From: Streptomyces sp. GESEQ-35
GTDB lineage: Bacteria > Actinomycetota > Actinomycetes > Streptomycetales > Streptomycetaceae
Length of the DNA stretch: 64,000 nucleotides
Direction of reading: 5' to 3'
Assembly: GCF_017948485.1 (NCBI RefSeq)
Contig: NZ_JAFFSX010000001.1
Span: 248,001 to 312,000, forward strand
The notes below the pieces were generated by a model, which searched no databases, was not told the origin of the DNA, and was given only the letters and a program-made list of their open reading frames with translations. The position numbers and the translations under genes were made by a program. Positions 35,801 through 43,228 of this stretch are shown here, in pieces; position 1 is the stretch's first letter; every line of letters starts with the position of its first letter.

Positions 35801-37002
35801 TCGCCGCCGTCACCGGTCACCCGCCTACCCGTGTCACACCCGCCACCGCTCTGGCCGACCTGGGCCTGGACTCCCTGATGGCCGTCCGCATTCTCGCCGC
35901 CCTGGAGCGCGAGTTCGCCGTCAGGCCACCCCTGCGTGACCTGTTCGCCGCCGCCACCGTCGGGGAGGCCGCCGGTCGCATCCAACGGGCGCTGCCCGCT
36001 GAGCGCTCCGCTGGCTGTGTCGATTTGCGGCTCCGCCGCGGGGCCGCGATAGGCCGTCGATCGTCTGCGGCACCATCGTGGCTGGTCGCGCCCCGCGGCG
36101 GAGCCGCATATGGATACAGCCCCGCGCCCCTTCAGGGCGCTGCCGAACCGCATCGGACTTCACAGGACCTGTTTAGCACGACCGGCGAGGACTCCCCGCT
36201 GCGCACTCTGCGCGCCACCGGCTCCCGGGCCCCGCTCTTCCTCGTCCACGCCGCCGGCGGAACCACCGACGTCTACCGTCCGCTCGCCGAGCGGCTCGGG
36301 GAGGAGCGACCGGTGTACGGACTGGAGCGGCTCGAAGACACCCGCACGGTGACCGACAAGGCACGCCGCTACGCCGAGGCCGTCGCCGTCGCCCACCCCG
36401 ACGGGCCCTGTCTGCTGGGCGGTTGGTCCTTCGGCGGCTTCGTCGCCCAGGAGACCGCACGGCAGCTCACCGCCGCCGGGCGGGACGTCGAGCTGGTGGT
36501 GCTCATCGACTCCGTACGCCCCCTCCCCCAGCCCGGCCGCACACCGGCCGAGCGGATCCGCGCCCACTTCACGGGCTTCGCCCGCCATGTCGCCGACGCC
36601 TACGGAGTCCGGCTGGAGCTGTCGTACGACGAGCTCGTCGCGATGGACGACGACAGTGAACGCATCGACACCGTGCTGCGGGCCCTGCGTGAGGCCGCCG
36701 AGGTGCCGCCCGCCGCCCTGGAGCACCAGCGGGCCTCCTATCTGGACCTGAGCATCGGCGAGGCCCACAGGCCGGGCCGCCACGACGGCCGGGTGGTCCT
36801 GTACCGGGCCACCGAGCCCGCTCCGCACACCGTGCGGGATCCCGCATACGAACGGGACGACGAGGCGCTCGGCTGGGACGAGGTGTGCCCGCATCTGACG
36901 GTCGTACCGGTCGCGGGACACCATCTGTCGCTGCTCGACCCGCCGCACGTCGACGAGATCGCCGCCCATCTGCGGCGGCAGCTCACCGAGCTGAGCCGCT
37001 GA
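32836..37002 (+). CDS. Pks13-like type I polyketide synthase (ACP-KS-AT-ACP-TE)
   Basis: A 1388-residue condensing synthase. An N-terminal carrier domain (FGLSSRD, phosphopantetheine Ser about 41) is followed by a ketosynthase at about 99-520 (VDTACSSS Cys 264, EAHGTGT His 399, GHLESAAG His 439). Next come an acyltransferase at about 620-930 (GHSMGE Ser 709), a second carrier (LGLDSLM Ser 1013) and a thioesterase from about 1130 (GGWSFGG Ser 1198, GHHLSLLD His). There is no KR, DH or ER. This domain order is that of mycobacterial Pks13, which joins two fatty chains by Claisen condensation. The AT has VVGAGHS where malonyl and methylmalonyl ATs carry HAFH or YASH, which fits an unusual carboxyacyl extender. 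Two TTA codons (33010, 33712) suggest bldA control. A palindromic repeat sits in the ACP-TE linker. Confidence 0.9.
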   Translation: MKAVDESALRRLIAERVAAWNGIAPKEVAMDRPLADFGLSSRDAVALAGELSHLTGRELPATLLWEAPSGNALVAHLCLTETDVAPPVPQPPPPAVPGEPVAVIGVGCRLPGGVHGPGDYWRLLCEGVDAIRRVPEDRWRDFTAFAPTDAPLYGGYLDDIAGFDADFFRVTPREAAVMDPQQRILLEVVHEALDHAAVPAASLAGTATGVFVGISAPEYGALTAADPAAVDPWAPAGGALSVAAGRLAYVLDTRGPSMAVDTACSSSLVALHHACVSLRTLESDTAIAAGVNLLLSPAVSVAFRRAGALAPDGRCKPFSAAADGIGRGEGCAAVLLKRLSDAERDGDRVLAVIRATAVNSDGRSNGLLAPNPAAQKALLTTACAQAGLDPAHIDYVEAHGTGTPLGDPIEAGALGAVLGAGREPDQPLLLGSVKGNLGHLESAAGIAGLVKTVLALHHDSVPPSLHCAGGSALDDVPLRVVTECEPWPRYTGTATAGVSGFGFGGTNAHAVLEEWRPGVLPPPTDEEPAARLHLLSGIDTARVRDTAARLADWLRTPQGRTAHPADVAHTLAGRAGRGPVRAAVIAGDRDELADGLGALAQGRRHARVATGDRDHMGRGPVWVFSGYGSQWAGMGRRLLAEEPAFAAAVEKLDAQMAAACGLSLYDHLASGGELDRLEVAQPVLFGVQVALAELWRSHGVEPAAVIGHSMGEVAAAVCAGAVEVSDAARVVAVRARLLSGLSGGAMAVVDLDDSEIDALPGDFPGVHVAVHSSPGQKVVTGEVSAVARLVRRLEQEGRAARAMRVVGAGHSPQVEPLLAELTGALADVRGGRAHVTVYSTVLDDPRDDCVFDATHWAANLRRPVRLDRAVASAADDGHTAFVEISPHPVLTRAITDTAPGVLAVGTLRRDADGSADFLTQVGALSCAGWRLTPPPGRVIDLPAPRWRHARHWWTDGRTSTATTDAPAPAMEDSPSAQDTSLSVRLCHHIAAVTGHPPTRVTPATALADLGLDSLMAVRILAALEREFAVRPPLRDLFAAATVGEAAGRIQRALPAERSAGCVDLRLRRGAAIGRRSSAAPSWLVAPRGGAAYGYSPAPLQGAAEPHRTSQDLFSTTGEDSPLRTLRATGSRAPLFLVHAAGGTTDVYRPLAERLGEERPVYGLERLEDTRTVTDKARRYAEAVAVAHPDGPCLLGGWSFGGFVAQETARQLTAAGRDVELVVLIDSVRPLPQPGRTPAERIRAHFTGFARHVADAYGVRLELSYDELVAMDDDSERIDTVLRALREAAEVPPAALEHQRASYLDLSIGEAHRPGRHDGRVVLYRATEPAPHTVRDPAYERDDEALGWDEVCPHLTVVPVAGHHLSLLDPPHVDEIAAHLRRQLTELSR
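36016..36150. repeat. Palindromic repeat inside the ACP-TE linker of the synthase gene
   Basis: The 18-bp arms starting GCGGCTCCGCCGCGGGGC (36027-36044) and their perfect reverse complement (36090-36107) enclose 45 bases. Flanking bases (GTGTCGATTT before, GGATACAGCCCCGCGCCCCT after) look like the palindromic intergenic repeats I recognise as common in Streptomyces genomes. Here the unit is translated in frame as an Arg/Gly/Ala-rich stretch between the second carrier and the thioesterase. The outer limits are approximate. Confidence 0.65.
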
Positions 37003-37021
37003 ACCGGACCGAGGAGCCGCC

Positions 37022-38137
37022 ATGCCGTACCGCACGACCAAGGTGTCCCGACGCACCGTCACCAAAGCCGCAGCAGTGGCCGGTCTGGCCACCGTGTTCG
37101 GGGCCACGACCACCACCGCACTGGCCGCGACCCGGCTAGGGCCTGTGTCGAAAGTGGCGCCTGCCGGGCGACGCCTGGCACGCACTCTCGCCGCACCGGG
37201 CGAAAACCCAAGTACATCCAGTACGAGGGCATCCGCCCGGCACGCCGAGAGCACGCACCAGACGCCGCCCGGCCCGCCCTCCGGGCGGACGACGCCACTT
37301 TCGACACAGGCCCTAGGGCCGCGCACCCTCGACGTGTCCGTGTCCTCCGCCGCCCTGGGCCGCAGTGCCCCGGTACGGGTGATCCTGCCGTCGGGCTTCG
37401 ACACGCAACCCGCGCGCACCTACCCCGTGCTGTATCTGCTGCACGGCGCCCACGACGACTACACGTCCTGGACTCGAGAAACCGATATCGAGGCCTTCAC
37501 CCAGCGGCTGGATCTGATCGTGGCCATGCCGGACGCGGGACCCACCGGCATTCCCACCGCCTGGCGCAGCGGCCCCGACTACGAGACCTTCCAGCTCACG
37601 GAGGTGCCGGCGCTGCTCGCCCGCGACTTTCGCGCCTCCGGCGTGCGGGCCGTCGCCGGGGTCTCCACCGGCGGCTACGGCGCCATCGCGCACGCGGCAC
37701 GACACCCGGGCACGTTCGCCGCGGCGGCCTCCTACAGCGGAATCCTCGACACCACAGCACTCGGTGTCCCCCACCTCATGGACGCCATTGTGGCCCGCGA
37801 GAACCTGGCGCTCCACTCCCTCTGGGGCAATCCGGTGCTGAACCTCCTCACCTGGCGCGACTTCAACCCGAGGGCCCGCGCTCAGGGACTGCGCGGCACC
37901 GCCCTGTACGTCTCCAGCGGCAGCGGGGTGGTCGGGGGAACCGGTGACTGGCTGCCCGAGGCGCTGGAGAGCGCCCTGTGGCCCTCTGCCCACGCCTTCA
38001 CCGACACCCTCGCGATGCTCCGCATCCCGGCCACGACCCACTACTACAGGGGAGGAGGACACAGCTGGACCTACTGGAAGCGGGAGTTCACAGCGTCATG
38101 GCCGCTGCTCGCCAGTGCGCTGGGAGTGCCGGAGTGA
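37022..38137 (+). CDS. Tat-exported antigen-85-like esterase/acyltransferase with in-frame MITE
   Basis: A 371-residue alpha/beta-hydrolase of the esterase D/antigen 85 family. The signal VSRRTVTKAAAVAGLATVF is a Tat motif. PVLYLLHGAHDDYTSW opens the fold. GVSTGGYGA holds the nucleophile (Ser about 215) and GGGHSWTYWKREF the catalytic His (about 347); HSW-x-YW is the signature of antigen 85 mycolyltransferases. The first 40 residues run into 59 residues encoded by a MITE (37140-37312 plus one target duplication) that keeps the frame. It begins 19 bases after the synthase stop, so it is likely co-transcribed, and could transfer or hydrolyse the synthase's lipid product outside the membrane. 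Confidence 0.85.
   Translation: MPYRTTKVSRRTVTKAAAVAGLATVFGATTTTALAATRLGPVSKVAPAGRRLARTLAAPGENPSTSSTRASARHAESTHQTPPGPPSGRTTPLSTQALGPRTLDVSVSSAALGRSAPVRVILPSGFDTQPARTYPVLYLLHGAHDDYTSWTRETDIEAFTQRLDLIVAMPDAGPTGIPTAWRSGPDYETFQLTEVPALLARDFRASGVRAVAGVSTGGYGAIAHAARHPGTFAAAASYSGILDTTALGVPHLMDAIVARENLALHSLWGNPVLNLLTWRDFNPRARAQGLRGTALYVSSGSGVVGGTGDWLPEALESALWPSAHAFTDTLAMLRIPATTHYYRGGGHSWTYWKREFTASWPLLASALGVPE
37136..37316. mobile_element. 173-bp MITE inserted in frame in the esterase gene
   Basis: The perfect 20-bp terminal inverted repeats GGCCTGTGTCGAAAGTGGCG (37140-37159) and its complement (37293-37312) are flanked by CTAG on both sides (37136-37139, 37313-37316). There is no transposase. Element plus one duplication is 177 bp, exactly 59 codons. 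Ends and target fit an IS5-type (IS427-like) parent, an inference. Confidence 0.85.
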
Positions 38138-38259
38138 TCTCGGTGCCGTCGGGGCACGGAACGCAGCGGAGGGAACGTCCGTCCAACGCAGGACTTACCC
38201 CTCGTCCCACCGGCACGAGTCCGCGGGTGAGCCGCTTCCGTGTGAAAGGAGGGTCCACC

Positions 38260-39492
38260 GTGGCCTCCCCCACCCCGCACGGCGTACCGGACGGTCTCGG
38301 CGCCACCCCTGTGCCGCCCGACCTGGCGCTGCTGCTGCGCGCCCAACTGGAGGACGTCGCCGACGAGGTGGAGGAGGAGGTCCGCCGGCAGGTGCCCGAG
38401 TACGCGCGCCCGGCCGATGGGACCTACCGCGAGCACCTCAGAGCCGGCGTGGTGCAGGCGCTGACCCTCTTCGTCGACCACATCGCCGATCCGTGCGGGC
38501 GGGGAGACGCGATCGCGAAGACGTACTACGAACTCGGACGCGGCGAGGCCCTGGAGGGCCGCAGCCTGGACGCGCTGCAGTCCGCGCTCCGCGTCGGGGG
38601 TCTGCACGCGTGGCGGCTGACGGGCCGTACGGCGGAGGAACTCGGCCTCGACTCCACGGTCGTGGCCGCCCTGGGTGAGCTCGCGTTCCGCACCGTGCAC
38701 GAGGTCGCAGAGGCGGCCGCGGCCGGATACGCCGAGGCACAGCTGCGCAGCACGGACGAGCTGGAACGGCGCCGCAGGCGCCTGCTCGACCTGCTGCTGT
38801 GCCAGGGGCCGGTGTCCCTGGAGACAGTGCAGGACCTGGCGCACGGCGCCCGGTGGTCGGTACCGAGGCAGGTCGCGGTCGTCGCGCTCGCGGCCACCCC
38901 GGACCAGCGGCAGGAGGACTGGCCCTTGGCGGCGGCGGGAGCACTGGTGGACATGGAATCCCGGCCGCCACGGATGCTGGTGCCCGATCCGGACGGTTCC
39001 GGCGGCTTCGGCGGCCGGGCACTCACCCTCGCCCTGCGCGGCCGGCCGGCCGCGATCGGCCCGACGGTCCCGCTCACCGAGGCCGCCCGGTCGCTGCGCT
39101 GGGCCATCCAGGCCCTGGGGCTGATGGGTCGTGGGATCCTCCCCCGGCAGGGCGTGGTGCGCAGCGCCGACCACTTGTCGACCTTGCTGCTGCACAGCGA
39201 CGAACCGATGCTCACCCAGCTTCGGTTGCGTGTCCTCGCTCCCCTCGACGCGGCGTCGGAAGGGCAGCGCGGCCGACTCGCCGAGACGCTGCTGGCGTGG
39301 CTGCTCAGCGGTAGCAACGTGCCCGACGTCGCCGCCCGCCTCCACATCCACCCGCAGACGGTCCGCTATCGCCTCCGCCAGCTGGAGAAGCTCTTCGGCG
39401 ACGCGCTGCACGATCCCGGTACCCGCCTGGACCTCATCCTGGCCCTGCGCGCCGAGGCGTTGCGCGACCAGGCCGTCATCACCGCACAATGA
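38260..39492 (+). CDS. PucR/CdaR-family transcriptional regulator
   Basis: A 410-residue regulator. The N-terminal part (LALLLRAQLEDVADEVEEEV, YREHLRAGVVQALTLFVDHI, YYELGRGEALEGRSLDALQS) is the helical RsbR-like/DUF5593 sensor. The C-terminal HTH is DVAARLHIHPQTVRYRLRQL followed by EKLFGDALHDPGTRLDLILA, typical of the PucR/CdaR class. GTG at 38260 has AAGGAGG 7 bases upstream. It lies between the esterase and the cutinase gene and is the likely local activator. A rearranged partial copy occurs at about 42.2-42.5 kb. Confidence 0.87.
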   Translation: MASPTPHGVPDGLGATPVPPDLALLLRAQLEDVADEVEEEVRRQVPEYARPADGTYREHLRAGVVQALTLFVDHIADPCGRGDAIAKTYYELGRGEALEGRSLDALQSALRVGGLHAWRLTGRTAEELGLDSTVVAALGELAFRTVHEVAEAAAAGYAEAQLRSTDELERRRRRLLDLLLCQGPVSLETVQDLAHGARWSVPRQVAVVALAATPDQRQEDWPLAAAGALVDMESRPPRMLVPDPDGSGGFGGRALTLALRGRPAAIGPTVPLTEAARSLRWAIQALGLMGRGILPRQGVVRSADHLSTLLLHSDEPMLTQLRLRVLAPLDAASEGQRGRLAETLLAWLLSGSNVPDVAARLHIHPQTVRYRLRQLEKLFGDALHDPGTRLDLILALRAEALRDQAVITAQ

Positions 39493-39630
39493 AATTGCCC
39501 CACTCACGGCGGCACAAAAAAACGAGGAATTTCTGAATTCTCGTCCATAACGCTAGGTCAGGCAAAGCGGATACGTTCGGGGCGTCCTTTTCCACAGGCG
39601 CATTTCGCGCCCCACCCGCAAAGGATCCCC

Positions 39631-40272
39631 ATGCGTATCCGCTTGTGCCTCGCCGCGCTCTCACTGGTGGGCGGGGCCGGACTGGCCACCGTCTCGGCAC
39701 CCTCGGCAACGGCCGCCGCCTGCACCGACATCGACGTCCTCGCAGCTCGTGGCACCTTCGAGCCGGGCACGCTCGGTCTCATCGTCGGCGACCCCGTCTA
39801 TTCGGCACTGCAGCAGAAAATCACGGGAAAAACCCTGTCCAGCTACAAGGTGAATTATCCCGCGGATCTTTCCCCGACCTCGGCCGCGCAGGGTAACTCG
39901 GACCTCGTGAACCACGTCACGAGCCAGGCGGCGGCGTGCCCGAACCAGCGTTTCATTCTGGTGGGCTATTCACAGGGCGCGAACGTCGTCGACAATTCGA
40001 TCGGCATCAGCAGCGCGGGCGCGGTGGTCGGCAGCCCCATCGTGGCCACCATCCCCAACGCGCTCGAACCCAGGGTCGCCGCGGTACTGCTCTTCGGCAA
40101 CCCGATCCGCGCCCTCGGCAAGAGCGTCACCGGCACCTACGAGAGCCGCACCATCGACTTCTGTGCCCAGGGTGATCCCATCTGTGAGAACGGCGGGGGC
40201 GACGTGGGCGCACACCTCGGCTACACCGCGAACGCCGACGCGGCTGCGGCCTTCGCCGCCGGCAAGGTCTGA
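39631..40272 (+). CDS. Secreted cutinase-like hydrolase
   Basis: A 213-residue exported cutinase-family serine esterase. A Sec signal ends near ATAAAC. The catalytic triad is Ser about 114 in ILVGYSQGANV, Asp about 182 in FCAQGDPIC and His about 195 in GAHLGYT; four cysteines fit two disulphides. AAAGGA precedes the ATG. In mycolate-forming actinobacteria a cutinase-like phospholipase/thioesterase (Culp6, Rv3802c) neighbours fadD32-pks13, so this gene may handle the lipid product. It could also simply degrade cutin or polyester. It ends in a strong shared terminator. Confidence 0.9.
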   Translation: MRIRLCLAALSLVGGAGLATVSAPSATAAACTDIDVLAARGTFEPGTLGLIVGDPVYSALQQKITGKTLSSYKVNYPADLSPTSAAQGNSDLVNHVTSQAAACPNQRFILVGYSQGANVVDNSIGISSAGAVVGSPIVATIPNALEPRVAAVLLFGNPIRALGKSVTGTYESRTIDFCAQGDPICENGGGDVGAHLGYTANADAAAAFAAGKV

Positions 40273-40292
40273 TCCCCGCGCTCGCACGGGAG

Positions 40293-40324
40293 AAGGGCCC
40301 GGGAGGATCTCCTCCCGGGCCCTT
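40293..40324. terminator. Bidirectional terminator between cutinase and lipase genes
   Basis: A perfect 15-bp stem AAGGGCCCGGGAGGA / TCCTCCCGGGCCCTT with a 2-base centre lies 20 bases after the cutinase stop and 17 bases from the end of the convergent lipase gene. Confidence 0.85.
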
Positions 40325-40341
40325 GTTCCGTGGGGGGACAG

Positions 40342-42063
40342 CTACTCGGGAGCCCTGGCGAACTGCGCAAGGCTCGTGGAGACAGGCTCGGGACGGCCGT
40401 TGTTCTGTGCGGGCGCCGCGGTCAGCACGTCAAGGTGCTGATAGCCGTCGGCGACCACGGGATCAAGGTCGGCCGGGATGCGGCCCGCCAGGAGTCCGTC
40501 GCCCGCCAGTACCGTGAGCGTCGGGTTGGCGGTGAGCCCGTCCGGGTGCATGACGAGCCGTTTCACTTGGGGCGAGGTGGCCAGTTGGAGGTCGGTGACC
40601 AACTTGGTGGGGAAGTACTGCTCGGTGAAGTCCAGCGGCTGCTCGGCCAGGCTGCGGGCCAGTTCCTGGATGTCGGTGACCTCCTTGCCCGCGTCGGTGA
40701 ACGGCGTGCCGTCGGCCGACCGGTACCCGGGGTCGTCGGGATCGCCCACACGGTCGTAATTGCGCCATGTGTAGAGCGGCCCGCCCGGCCGGTCCGGGAT
40801 GGCCTTGTAGTCGCTGCCGAACAACTCCGGTTGCTGGTCGCTGCCGTTGGCGACGGGGAAGTTCTTGTCGGCGATCGGCCCGCCGTCGAAGAAGCCCACA
40901 CTGCTCTGCAGGAACGCCAGCGGTACGGAGTGGTCGTCCATCAACGCGCCGAGCACCGCCTCGTTGGTGAGCCGGAAATCCTTCACCGCGGGTGAGCCGG
41001 TGAGGAACGTGGCGGTGTCCTCGGAGAACAGGAAGCGGTTGGTCACCTCGATGTTGGTGTTGAGGGGCAGATAGCGGGGCAGGTCGGCCTCACCACCCGG
41101 ATCCCGTACGGCGCCCAGGCCGGCGATGGCCAGCAGGGTCATGGTCTCGGGGTTGAGCAGGACCGGCGCGGACAGCGAGCGCGGCAGCACTCCGCTGTCG
41201 AGCCCGGCCTGCACCACGCCGTAGCCGAGGCCCACATCGGGCAGGTTGGTGTCGTCCGGGATGCTGCCGCTCAGGTCGGCGAGTGAGGTGGAGACAGTGG
41301 TATCGAGGGCGAAGTAGCCGGCGCACTGGTTGTGTCCGGCGTCGGCAGTGGTGGCGCGGTTCCCGTCGAAGTCGGCGGTCGCGAAGTACCCGGTGATGAC
41401 ACCGCCGAGCGAGTGTCCGCCGCACAGCACCTTGCGCTTACGCACCTGCTGGTCAGGCAACTCGGCGGCGAGCAGGTCGTATTGATCGCGTACGGTCTGC
41501 TCGATGCCGAGCTTCGCCATCCACCCGAGCCGGTCGTTGCCCACGAACCCGGCGAAGGTGCGGCCCTCGACCTGCTTGCCGCGGTGGTAGTAGTCGACGG
41601 CCGTGTGCTGGTCGCCGGAGGCGATTCCGGTGCGGTCCTCCAGGCAGTTGGAGCGCCGGTCCAGGGCCCAGAATTCGATGTGCCGGCCCTGCTCGGCGGC
41701 GCGCGCCACGGTGTTGCGGGCGACGCTGTCGAATGCGCCGGCTCCCTCCAGGATGCCCGGCTGGGCGACGAGGATCCGATCGGCGTCGGCCGATGTCTCC
41801 GGGCCGTCCAAGGCTCGGTAGCGCAGATACGACAGCCAGTCGCACGCCGCCGGACGCGCCCCGAGGGATGCCGGCATTGGCACCTTCACCCGCACCACCG
41901 ACTCGGCCACTCCGGCGACGGAACTCGTCGCTGTCACGGGCGCTTCGGTCCGCGCGTTCTCCCCCTGCGCATCAGGGGACGCCGCGGTGAGCGCCCCCAC
42001 GGTCAACAGCACCGCCAGCGCGGCGCTGCGCCAAGTTCTTCCTCTGCTGCGACTCGTGTTCAT
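40342..42063 (-). CDS. Large secreted alpha/beta-hydrolase (lipase-like)
   Basis: A 573-residue exported protein. The signal peptide (RTWRSAALAVLLTVGALTAA) is followed by a globular hydrolase with the nucleophile elbow LCGGHSLGGVITGYF (Ser about 218). FWALDRRSNCLEDRTG lies upstream of it, and DGYQHLDVLTAAPAQNNGRP near the C-terminus supplies the likely catalytic His. I cannot name the family; related actinomycete proteins are annotated only as alpha/beta hydrolases. It converges on the cutinase gene and closes the lipid locus, so action on lipids or esters is plausible but unproven. Confidence 0.75.
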   Translation of the reverse strand: MNTSRSRGRTWRSAALAVLLTVGALTAASPDAQGENARTEAPVTATSSVAGVAESVVRVKVPMPASLGARPAACDWLSYLRYRALDGPETSADADRILVAQPGILEGAGAFDSVARNTVARAAEQGRHIEFWALDRRSNCLEDRTGIASGDQHTAVDYYHRGKQVEGRTFAGFVGNDRLGWMAKLGIEQTVRDQYDLLAAELPDQQVRKRKVLCGGHSLGGVITGYFATADFDGNRATTADAGHNQCAGYFALDTTVSTSLADLSGSIPDDTNLPDVGLGYGVVQAGLDSGVLPRSLSAPVLLNPETMTLLAIAGLGAVRDPGGEADLPRYLPLNTNIEVTNRFLFSEDTATFLTGSPAVKDFRLTNEAVLGALMDDHSVPLAFLQSSVGFFDGGPIADKNFPVANGSDQQPELFGSDYKAIPDRPGGPLYTWRNYDRVGDPDDPGYRSADGTPFTDAGKEVTDIQELARSLAEQPLDFTEQYFPTKLVTDLQLATSPQVKRLVMHPDGLTANPTLTVLAGDGLLAGRIPADLDPVVADGYQHLDVLTAAPAQNNGRPEPVSTSLAQFARAPE

Positions 42064-42235
42064 AGCGGGACCGTAGAGCCGCGAGGACGGTGCGCTTGGC
42101 TGATGCTCACAAGAACGCAGCGGTCAGCAGCGCCTTTGTCATCAGTCGCAGATCGGGCGAACGCGGAGGCTGAACTGCCGGCGTCGCGTCACAGGGCATC
42201 CGCGGCACCCAGCAGCCGGGCCGCCTGCCCGATGG

Positions 42236-42520
42236 CCCCACCGAGGTGGAGCACGAGGTCCGAAGACAGGTACCGTCCGGGTCGGCGGCGTGGTCGACGA
42301 AGAGGGTCAGTACCTGCACCACACCGCCGGGCAGGGAGAGGCGATCGCGGCGACGTACTAGGAACTGGGTGGAACACAGCTCTGGCGGGCCGGAGCCTGG
42401 AGGCGCTGCGGGTCGGCGGTCTCATGCCTGATGACTGATGGGCCGTACCGCGGAGGAGCTGGGACTGGACTCGGCGGTCGTGTCGGAGCTGGGTGAGCTC
42501 GCCTTCCGTACCGGTTCCGA
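42236..42520 (+). pseudogene. Scrambled partial copy of the PucR/CdaR regulator gene
   Basis: Pieces similar to the intact regulator at 38260-39492 occur out of order and in both orientations. EVEHEVRRQVP is on plus near 42243-42280, VQVLTLFVDHAADPDG on minus near 42275-42322, and REAIAATY then a stop, SLEALRVGG and GRTAEELGLDSAVVSELGEL, AFRT on plus up to about 42515. Premature stops and an inverted block rule out function. Confidence 0.65.
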
Positions 42521-42650
42521 CCCCGACACCGCTACCGATGCCGTCCCGGGCGAGGCCGGTCACGTTACGTCGCGATGACCGATGCTTTCCTGAATCGGGG
42601 TGCCTAGTGTCATCTCGTCCCTGGTGGCAACGGATCGGAATCGGACCCGC

Positions 42651-43220
42651 ATGCGTCTGCTCACGTACCTCGTCGCCTGCAGCGTCGACGGCTTCACCGC
42701 CGGTCCTGACGGACAGTGCGACCCCTTCGGCTTCGACGGCGATCTCAAGGCCGCCGTTCTGGCCGAGTACCCCGAGACCGTCCCGGACCATGTCCGCAGG
42801 CCGCTGGGCGTCGTCAGCACGGCGAACAGGTTGTTCGACACGGTCGTCATGGGGCGCGGCGTCTACGAATCCGCTCGGGCGGCCGGTGCCGACAGCCCGT
42901 ATCCCTGGCTGCGGCAGTACGTGGTCTCCTCATCCCTGAAACGGCCCGTGTCAGGCGTCGATGTCGTCGCCGGGGACCCGGCGGAATTCGTCCGCGGGCT
43001 GAAGCGGCGGCCGGGCATGGGCATCTGGCTGTGCGGCGGCCCGGTGCTGGCCGGGCGCTTGCTGCGCGAGGTCGACAAGCTCGTGGTCCACCGCCACCCG
43101 GTGGTGTTCGGGGCCGGCGTTCCGCTGTTCCACGCGGCATTCGACCCTGCCGCCTTCACGCTGACCGACTTCCGGGTCTTCGCCACCGGCGCGACTGTCA
43201 CCACGTACACCAAGCAGTAG
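42651..43220 (+). CDS. Dihydrofolate reductase-family protein (RibD C-terminal type)
   Basis: A 189-residue NADPH-binding reductase of the RibD C-terminal/DHFR-like family. Blocks: LTYLVACSVDGFTAGPDG, the DTVVMGRGVYES loop, KRRPGMGIWLCGGPVLAGRL (cofactor GG) and a C-terminal FTLTDFRVFATGATVTTY. True folate activity is unlikely in this branch, and the substrate is unknown. No strong ribosome site is visible. The gene ends 8 bases before the acetyltransferase GTG, so the two are an operon. Confidence 0.83.
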   Translation: MRLLTYLVACSVDGFTAGPDGQCDPFGFDGDLKAAVLAEYPETVPDHVRRPLGVVSTANRLFDTVVMGRGVYESARAAGADSPYPWLRQYVVSSSLKRPVSGVDVVAGDPAEFVRGLKRRPGMGIWLCGGPVLAGRLLREVDKLVVHRHPVVFGAGVPLFHAAFDPAAFTLTDFRVFATGATVTTYTKQ

Positions 43221-43228
43221 GAGCACAT

